Assembly (NCBI GenBank): GCA_020027415.1
Contig: JAHRAW010000025.1
Coordinates: 1 to 8,341 of the forward strand
Reading direction: 5' to 3'
Length of the DNA stretch: 8,341 bases
Source: Gammaproteobacteria bacterium
GTDB taxonomy: Bacteria > Pseudomonadota > Gammaproteobacteria > Arenicellales > Poriferihabitantaceae
Shown: in pieces, positions 1 through 4,544 of the stretch
How positions within the stretch are numbered: the first letter of the stretch is position 1
Layout: each line of letters starts with the position of its first letter
Notes under the pieces: model-generated
Databases searched by the model: none
What the model was told of the DNA's origin: nothing
Seen by the model: the letters and a program-made list of their open reading frames with translations, nothing else
Translations under genes and position numbers: made by a program

Positions 1-707
1 GCGGCGACTAACTTGACGCGCCCATTGCGCGTCGCCAAGTAAGAAGCAAAAGTATCTTCGGACAAACTGCTGCCGAAGCGCAGTTCAGCGATGCGTTGCA
101 ACTGCTGTAAATCCGCGCTTGTGCGCCGGTTAAGTTTGGTAACGATATAGTGCGCGGCTTTTTGGAATACCGGGTCGTAGGCATCTTTGCCGGCGTTGCG
201 AATGTCGTTATGGAAAGAGGATTTTGCGCGGTACTGAAAATCCTTGGTCAGCCATTGTCGCCCGGCAATGTCGGCGACGGTGATGCCGATTTTCACATCC
301 TCGCCATTGGACTGCAGTATTTTGCCGATGACATATAAATCTCCGGTGGCGTTTTGGGTCGGCACCACGCGCACCGCGCCAAACGCGTTGGTGTCTTCCA
401 GCGCCTGTTTCATTTTTAACGCGAAACGATTGGATTCGGCGCGCCGCAGCTCCGGGTAGATGCCTTGCTTCTCCCACTGCTCCGAATCTTGCGGCAGGTT
501 GGGGTCAAACACCGGCACCACTACATCTATCTTCGGCGCGTCGGCGGCGGCAACTTTATTGTTATTGCCGCTGTCGTTCGGTCCGTACTGCGAAGAAAGC
601 GCCGGCCCCACCGCCGCCGAGCCGCCGCCAGTGGTGGCGCAACCGCTTGCCAGCAGCGTCCCCATCAGCAACGCTCCAACCAACAACATGCGATATGAGA
701 ATTTCAT
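1..707 (-). CDS. Outer-membrane-type lipoprotein of unknown function (3' end beyond the window)
   Basis: The frame is open from the ATG at 707 to the window edge, giving 235 visible residues and no stop. The N-terminus MKFSYRMLLVGALLMGTLLASGC is a lipoprotein signal peptide: a basic start, a hydrophobic core and a lipobox (ASGC) with the lipidated cysteine at residue 23. Residue +2 is Ala, not Asp, so Lol sorting to the outer membrane is expected. A Gly/Ser/Asn-rich tether (about residues 24-55) precedes a mixed alpha/beta domain with the stretches ESNRFALKMKQALE, FGAVRVVP, DLYVIGKILQSNGEDVKIGI and DIAGRQWL. The gene lies 68 nt after the secreted-protein gene and is probably co-transcribed with it and tyrS. 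An in-frame ATG at 752, 11 nt after a perfect AAGGAG, would add 15 residues (MNRCNNHTANRGSLT). I prefer 707 because it gives a normal signal peptide, but 752 has the better ribosome site. I do not recognise a named family; the compositional bias and coherent domain make a real gene very likely. Confidence 0.82.
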   Translation of the reverse strand, partial: MKFSYRMLLVGALLMGTLLASGCATTGGGSAAVGPALSSQYGPNDSGNNNKVAAADAPKIDVVVPVFDPNLPQDSEQWEKQGIYPELRRAESNRFALKMKQALEDTNAFGAVRVVPTQNATGDLYVIGKILQSNGEDVKIGITVADIAGRQWLTKDFQYRAKSSFHNDIRNAGKDAYDPVFQKAAHYIVTKLNRRTSADLQQLQRIAELRFGSSLSEDTFASYLATRNGRVKLVA

Positions 708-775
708 TGTTAGAGATCCACGGTTTGCGGTGTGATTGTTACAACGATTCATTCGGCTTCTTACTCCTTGCCCCT

Positions 776-1438
776 TTACTCCTTAGCGGGCAACCCTTTG
801 TAGCGACGATACTCGTTCCACAATTCGGCTTGCACTTTCGGGTCGGTGGCGTCCAGAGCCGCTTGGCGAAACTGCTGGGCGATAATATCATCATTGTCAG
901 CCGGCGGGATATCCTCCGGCAGTTTTCCATTGTTGTCGCTGGACGGCGGCGGGATTGTATTGGGCGTTGGCGGTGGCAGTGGCAGAGTGGTATTCGCCAC
1001 TTCTGCGGCGGCGGTTTGCTGATCAATGGAGGCTTCCCCGCCTTGAATGCCGTCGGTGGGTAGGGAAGTGACGCCGCGCTCTCCGCTGCCATTTCCGCCG
1101 CCATTCGCAACGCCTGCGCCCGCATCCGCGTCGTCGCCAACGCCTTGACCTTCGCCGCCCGGCGTTGGGCATGGATCAAAACGACTGATTTCGTGCCACA
1201 AGGTTTGCTCAAGCAACTTGACCTGCTCGGCGCGCGTGCGCAACTCGTTTGGCGGCGCGCGCAAATCAACCTGCGTGCAATCATGCGAATCGGACAAACT
1301 CGCGGTCGCGGTCGTAGTCGGGCTCGTGCTCTGCGCGACGCCGGCGCTCGCTACCAACCAGCCCGCCGCCACCAGCCCACACCGCCCGCGTCGAACCCAA
1401 CTCTGCACGCGCAACCCAATCATTTCACCGCCGGGCAT
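776..1438 (-). CDS. Secreted low-complexity protein of unknown function
   Basis: This encodes 220 residues. The N-terminus has an Arg-rich n-region (RVQSWVRRGRC), a hydrophobic stretch (GLVAAGWLVASAGVA) and a likely signal peptidase I site after Ala35, so the product is probably periplasmic. The mature protein has three parts. A short helical segment (about 52-90) carries two cysteines, C54 and C90, that could form a disulphide. A long Gly/Asp/Ala and then Pro/Asn-rich linker (about 91-183) looks disordered. A C-terminal charged helix (about 184-214) contains DPKVQAELWNEYRRYKG and looks like the conserved part. The ATG lies 3 nt after the tyrS stop, which argues for co-transcription and coupled translation. 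An in-frame ATG at 1423 (residue 6) gives an equally good signal peptide, and neither start has a strong ribosome site. The overlapping frames lack a signal peptide or any domain. I do not recognise a named family. Confidence 0.72.
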   Translation of the reverse strand: MPGGEMIGLRVQSWVRRGRCGLVAAGWLVASAGVAQSTSPTTTATASLSDSHDCTQVDLRAPPNELRTRAEQVKLLEQTLWHEISRFDPCPTPGGEGQGVGDDADAGAGVANGGGNGSGERGVTSLPTDGIQGGEASIDQQTAAAEVANTTLPLPPPTPNTIPPPSSDNNGKLPEDIPPADNDDIIAQQFRQAALDATDPKVQAELWNEYRRYKGLPAKE

Positions 1439-1441
1439 GCG

Positions 1442-2647
1442 CTACCCAAACCGAACCCGCGCGTATCGCCGTTTGCCCACTTGATATACATGCTCGGCGC
1501 CGACTTTGAGCAGCAACCGACAGTCGCTGATTTTTTCGCCGTCCATGCGCACCGCGCCGCTTTTAATCATGCGGTTGGCTTCCGTAGTGGATTCCACCAA
1601 CTTCGCTTGCTTCAACAGGTTGGCGATGAGCAGCCCGTTTTCTTCAGCCGCCAGTTCCACCCGCGGCATGTCCTGTGGCATGCCGCCCTTGCTAAACTGA
1701 TTGATAAAATTTTGTTTGGCGCGCGCCGCGGCGGAGTTGGTATGAAAGCGCGCGACTATTTCCTCCGCCAAAGAAAATTTAACATCGCGCGGATTCATGC
1801 CGCCGCCGACCTTTTTTTTCAGCGCGGCAATGTCTGCGTTTGACTTAAAACTCAGCAACTCAAAATAACGCCACATCAACTCATCGGAGACCGACATAAT
1901 CTTGCCGAACATTTCATCGGCGGCTTCGGTGATGCCAATATGGTTGGCAAGGGATTTGGACATTTTATGCACCCCATCCAAGCCTTCCAACAACGGCATG
2001 GTCATCACCACTTGCTGCGCTTGACCGTATTGTTTCTGCAACTCACGCCCGACCAGTAAATTGAATTTCTGGTCGGTGCCGCCCAACTCCACATCGGCTT
2101 TCAACGCCACCGAATCGTATCCCTGCACCAGCGGATAGAGGAACTCGTGGATGGCGATCGGCTCGCCGCCGCTATAACGCTTGGTGAAATCATCCCGTTC
2201 CAACATGCGCGCAACGGTGTGGCGCGCCGCCAAATGCACCAGCCCGGCGGCGCCCAATTCGTTCATCCAAGTTGAATTAAATTCAATGATGGTTTTTTCT
2301 AAATCCAGGATTTTGCCGACTTGTTGTCGGTAAGTGGCGGCGTTTTGCTGGATTTGTTCGGCGCTCAGCGGCGCGCGGGTGGCGCGGTTGCCGGACGGGT
2401 CGCCGATGAGCCCGGTGAAATCGCCAATTAGAAAGATCACCGCATGCCCTTGTTCTTGGAACTGGCGCATTTTGTTGATGAGCACGGTATGCCCAAGGTG
2501 CAAGTCGGGCGCGGTGGGGTCAAAGCCGACTTTGATGCGCAACTTAGCGCCGCTTGCCAACCGCTCGTTTAGTTCTTGGCGCGGCAGAATCTCCGCGACG
2601 CCGCGAAATAATTCGTCCGCCGGGGGTGGGGCTTTTGGCATTAGCAT
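1442..2647 (-). CDS. tyrS: Tyrosyl-tRNA synthetase (TyrZ-type class Ic)
   Basis: Charges tRNA-Tyr with tyrosine at the expense of ATP in the cytoplasm. At 401 residues it is full length for this family. The Rossmann catalytic domain has the HIGH-type signature HLGH at residues 50-53, the GDFTGLIGDPSG segment (75-86), a tyrosine-pocket region around VQGYDSVALKADVELGGTDQKFN (174-196), and the ATP-loop signature KMSKS at 228-232. An anticodon-binding region follows, and a C-terminal S4-like RNA-binding domain spans about 335-400 (LLKQAKLVESTTEANRMIKSGAV). The KMSKS form marks the TyrZ-like group common in gammaproteobacteria rather than the E. coli TyrS type with KFGKT. A second in-frame ATG at 2641 (residue 3) is possible. 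Neither start has a Shine-Dalgarno sequence, and the likely -10 box ends only 6 nt before 2647. It is the first gene of a leftward unit. Confidence 0.97.
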   Translation of the reverse strand: MLMPKAPPPADELFRGVAEILPRQELNERLASGAKLRIKVGFDPTAPDLHLGHTVLINKMRQFQEQGHAVIFLIGDFTGLIGDPSGNRATRAPLSAEQIQQNAATYRQQVGKILDLEKTIIEFNSTWMNELGAAGLVHLAARHTVARMLERDDFTKRYSGGEPIAIHEFLYPLVQGYDSVALKADVELGGTDQKFNLLVGRELQKQYGQAQQVVMTMPLLEGLDGVHKMSKSLANHIGITEAADEMFGKIMSVSDELMWRYFELLSFKSNADIAALKKKVGGGMNPRDVKFSLAEEIVARFHTNSAAARAKQNFINQFSKGGMPQDMPRVELAAEENGLLIANLLKQAKLVESTTEANRMIKSGAVRMDGEKISDCRLLLKVGAEHVYQVGKRRYARVRFG

Positions 2648-2662
2648 AAACGCAGTATAGCA
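2647..2662 (-). promoter_or_regulatory. Extended -10 promoter of tyrS
   Basis: Read on the minus strand, TGCTATACT (2662-2654) matches the extended -10 pattern TGnTATAAT with one mismatch. No good -35 is seen at 17 bp; a weak TTTACT lies 19 bp upstream (2684-2679), which is usual for extended -10 promoters. Six bases (GCGTTT) separate the hexamer from the ATG at 2647, so the predicted transcription start is the A of that ATG. Confidence 0.5.
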
Positions 2663-2689
2663 AAACTGGAGCGGTTATAGTAAAACCAC

Positions 2690-2713
2690 GGCGGAAAACC
2701 CGCCTTGCGCAAG
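2690..2713. other. Small hairpin plus 10-bp palindrome upstream of the tyrS promoter
   Basis: GGCGG (2690-2694) and CCGCC (2700-2704) can pair around a 5-nt loop. The perfect palindrome CTTGCGCAAG follows directly at 2704-2713. Relative to the predicted tyrS start this lies about 45-65 bp upstream. It could bind a regulator or be chance in GC-rich DNA. There is no T-run to suggest a terminator. Confidence 0.25.
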
Positions 2714-2722
2714 ATTGATTTC

Positions 2723-2800
2723 GTCATTCCCGCGAAAGCTGGAATCTCCTTAGGAAAGGTTGGGGGAGGGGATTCCAGATTAAAATACTGCGGGAATGAC
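2723..2800. repeat. REP-like inverted repeat pair (GTCATTCCCGC family)
   Basis: The left copy GTCATTCCCGC (2723-2733) is matched exactly by GCGGGAATGAC (2790-2800) in inverse orientation. Inside these, CTGGAATC (2739-2746) is matched exactly by GATTCCAG (2771-2778). The left copy alone folds into an 8-bp stem with one mismatch around a GAAA tetraloop (2726-2745). The right copy keeps the ends but has a longer, A/T-rich loop. A degenerate third end, CGGAATGACC, lies at 2816-2825. Intergenic palindromes built on ATTCCCGCG...GGGAAT are widespread repeats in proteobacteria, and a head-to-head pair is typical of REP/BIME-like elements. The arrangement is seen directly; the family assignment is from memory. 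Confidence 0.65.
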
Positions 2801-2838
2801 AACGATGGGGTGCTACGGAATGACCGGGTAATCGTCCG

Positions 2839-2865
2839 TTGCCGCCGCTAAGTTTGTAGTATATT
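2839..2865 (+). promoter_or_regulatory. Possible weak promoter for anmK
   Basis: TTGCCG (2839-2844) and TATATT (2860-2865) resemble -35 and -10 hexamers but are only 15 bp apart, shorter than the usual 17. The predicted start would be near 2872, leaving a leader of about 9 nt and no Shine-Dalgarno before the ATG at 2881. Confidence 0.25.
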
Positions 2866-2880
2866 CCCGTTATCCCACGC

Positions 2881-4023
2881 ATGCCCATGCCAGATTCCCC
2901 CAACCTTGCCATCGGCTTGATGTCCGGCACCAGTCTGGATGGCGTTGACGGCGTCTTGCTGTCGCTCCAATCGTTTCACCAAATTGCCATACAAGATACC
3001 GCGCATATTGCCTTGCCGGCTGCGCTGCGGGAACCGCTCGCCGCCTGCTTGCAGCAACCGACCATCCACCTTGACCAACTCGGTCAACTGGATTCCCAAC
3101 TCAGCCTGCTGTACGCGCAAGTCGCCAATCAACTTAAGCCACGCGCCGGCAAGCAGACGGTGGCGGTCATCGGCTGTCACGGGCAAACCATCCGCCATCG
3201 CCCGGATGACGAATTCCCCTTCAGCATGCAACTCGGCAACGGCGCGCTGGTCGCGCAACGCACCGGTCTCCCGCTGGTAAATGATTTTCGCAGCGCCGAT
3301 ATTGCCGTCGGCGGACAAGGCGCGCCGCTGGCGACCGCCTTTCATCATGCGATTTTTACCAGTCGCGACGAAAATCGCGCGGTGCTTAACCTGGGCGGCA
3401 TCGCCAATATCACCCACTTGCCGACTAGCGACCCGCGCGACCCCGACCCCCGCGTGCGCGGCTTTGACACCGGCCCCGCCAACGCGTTGTTGGATGGTTG
3501 GTGTCAGCGGCATTTCAAGCGACCTTTTGATGATGCGGGCGGCCTCGCCGCGGGCGGCGCGGTGCATCAGAAGTTCCTAAAAAAACTGCTGACCGACCCT
3601 TATTTTTCTCGCCCGCCGCCGAAAAGCACCGGGCGCGAGTATTTCAATCAAGCTTGGCTTGCCCAAGTCTGCTCCGCCGAGCCTGAATTTGCCGGCCTCG
3701 CGCCGGCGGATGTGCAAGCCACCTTAACCGCACTGAGCGCGGAAAGCGTGGCGCAGCAACTGCATCGCCTAACGCCGCCGCCGGACGTGGTGTATGTGTG
3801 CGGCGGCGGCATCCGCAACAAAACTTTGTTGGCGATGCTGCGCGCGCGTTGCGATTGCGCCGTTCGCAGCACCGCCGAACTGGGGGTTGATCCGCAGTGG
3901 GTGGAAGCCGCCGCGTTTGCGTGGCTGGCGTATAAAACCTTGCATCGCGCCACCGCCACCTTGCCGTCGGTGACCGGCGCGCGCAAGCCGACCATCGCCG
4001 GGGCGATTTACTTCCCGGATTAA
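2881..4023 (+). CDS. anmK: Anhydro-N-acetylmuramic acid kinase
   Basis: Opens and phosphorylates 1,6-anhydro-MurNAc with ATP to give MurNAc-6-phosphate, a cytoplasmic step of peptidoglycan recycling. At 380 residues it is close to the family's usual 370-390. Family motifs appear in order: the phosphate-binding IGLMSGTSLDGVD (11-23), GCHGQTIRHRP (98-108), LVNDFRSADIAVGGQGAPL (132-150), LNLGGIANIT (169-178), FDTGPAN (195-201), VYVCGGGIRN (304-313), the late VEAAAFAWLA (341-350) and the terminal LPSVTGA. By comparison with characterised AnmK proteins, Asp196 in FDTGP is the probable catalytic base. ATGs at 2881 and 2887 are both possible starts, and the core begins at residue 8 either way. It is divergent from tyrS, a familiar pairing in gammaproteobacteria, although the M23 peptidase gene often found near them is absent here. 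Confidence 0.96.
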   Translation: MPMPDSPNLAIGLMSGTSLDGVDGVLLSLQSFHQIAIQDTAHIALPAALREPLAACLQQPTIHLDQLGQLDSQLSLLYAQVANQLKPRAGKQTVAVIGCHGQTIRHRPDDEFPFSMQLGNGALVAQRTGLPLVNDFRSADIAVGGQGAPLATAFHHAIFTSRDENRAVLNLGGIANITHLPTSDPRDPDPRVRGFDTGPANALLDGWCQRHFKRPFDDAGGLAAGGAVHQKFLKKLLTDPYFSRPPPKSTGREYFNQAWLAQVCSAEPEFAGLAPADVQATLTALSAESVAQQLHRLTPPPDVVYVCGGGIRNKTLLAMLRARCDCAVRSTAELGVDPQWVEAAAFAWLAYKTLHRATATLPSVTGARKPTIAGAIYFPD

Positions 4024-4065
4024 AGCCTCGGCTGCAGCGCGCGATGCGCAAACCGCGCGGGAATG

Positions 4066-4074
4066 TGTTTTAAT
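4066..4074 (+). promoter_or_regulatory. Possible extended -10 element upstream of ridA
   Basis: TGTTTTAAT fits TGnTATAAT with one mismatch in the hexamer. A start near 4081 would give a leader of about 54 nt. No -35 is visible. This would let ridA-recG be transcribed independently of anmK. Confidence 0.25.
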
Positions 4075-4087
4075 CCGCCCACTCAGT

Positions 4088-4111
4088 AGCCAACAGCCAA
4101 CAGTCAGCAAC
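4088..4111 (+). repeat. Short tandem repeat in the ridA leader
   Basis: Two perfect head-to-tail copies of AGCCAAC (4088-4094 and 4095-4101) are followed by a degenerate third (AGTCAGCAAC). The repeat lies between anmK and ridA. No function is evident. Confidence 0.4.
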
Positions 4112-4134
4112 CACCCACCTCGCGGAACATTGCT

Positions 4135-4527
4135 ATGTGCGCCAAACAAATCATTGCCACCGACCACGCCCCCGGCGCCATTGGCGTTTATTCGCAGGCG
4201 ATCAAAGTCGGCAACACCGTGTATGTTTCCGGGCAAATACCGCTGCACCCGAACACCATGCAACCCGTCACCGGCTCTTTTGAAGCCGCCGCCCACCAAG
4301 CCTTCCAGAATCTTAAGGCGGTGGCGGACGCCGCCGGCGGGAGTTTGAATGATGCGGTCAAGGTCAATATCTCGCTGACCGACCTCTCCAATTTCGCCGC
4401 CGTGAACAAGGTGATGGCGCAATACTTTGACCAGCCTTATCCAGCCCGCGCCGCGGTCGGCGTGGCGGCGCTGCCCAAAGACGTGCCGATTGAAATTGAA
4501 GCGGTGTTAGTCATCGGCGACGCATGA
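4135..4527 (+). CDS. ridA: RidA family reactive intermediate (2-aminoacrylate) deaminase
   Basis: RidA (YjgF/YER057c/UK114 family) hydrolyses reactive enamines and imines such as 2-aminoacrylate, released by PLP enzymes, to keto acids and ammonia. It acts in the cytoplasm as a homotrimer. At 130 residues it is the normal length. Signatures are GVYSQAIKVGNTVYVSGQIPL (17-37), the central HQAFQNLKAVADAAG, and the C-terminal YPARAAVGVAALPKDVPIEIEAVLV. The Arg of PAR, which binds the substrate carboxylate, and the Glu of the IEIEA strand, expected at the active site, are both present, so the protein should be active. GGAA lies about 8 nt before the ATG as a modest ribosome site. The stop codon overlaps an ATG (ATGA at 4524-4527) just before recG, consistent with a ridA-recG unit, an order common in gammaproteobacteria (often behind spoT, which is not seen here). 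Confidence 0.96.
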   Translation: MCAKQIIATDHAPGAIGVYSQAIKVGNTVYVSGQIPLHPNTMQPVTGSFEAAAHQAFQNLKAVADAAGGSLNDAVKVNISLTDLSNFAAVNKVMAQYFDQPYPARAAVGVAALPKDVPIEIEAVLVIGDA

Positions 4528-4544
4528 CTGCGGATTTCTTCTGA
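4524..4544 (+). other. Six-codon ORF linking ridA and recG (possible reinitiation relay)
   Basis: ATG ACT GCG GAT TTC TTC TGA starts inside the ridA stop (ATGA) and ends in a TGA that overlaps the CTG at 4541 (CTGA). It could pass ribosomes from ridA to recG by termination-reinitiation. Alternatively it is the true recG N-terminus (MTADF...) separated from the body by a one-base deletion, real or from assembly. Reading in the recG frame from this ATG needs one inserted base, two deleted bases or a -1 slip; the site TTTCTTC is not a proper -1 slippery heptamer. Confidence 0.4.

Noticed and set aside
739..1284. A minus-strand 181-codon frame overlapping the secreted-protein gene
   Set aside because: It lies in another frame of the same strand, lacks a signal peptide, and is Arg/Ser/Lys-rich without structure; the 776-1438 frame has a signal peptide and sits directly after tyrS.
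1145..1843. A 232-codon plus-strand frame across the secreted-protein gene and the tyrS 3' end
   Set aside because: It is antisense to two genes with clear features, has Arg/Ala/His-rich content typical of a GC-rich shadow frame, and shows no domain or signal.
4037..4071. A possible terminator after anmK (GCGCG...CGCGC then TGTTTT)
   Set aside because: The stem is only low-complexity CG alternation, the T-run is about ten bases from it and short, and the same bases fit an extended -10 box better.
3769..4422. A minus-strand 217-codon frame over anmK and ridA
   Set aside because: It is antisense to two highly conserved genes and spans their intergenic gap, with no recognisable motif.
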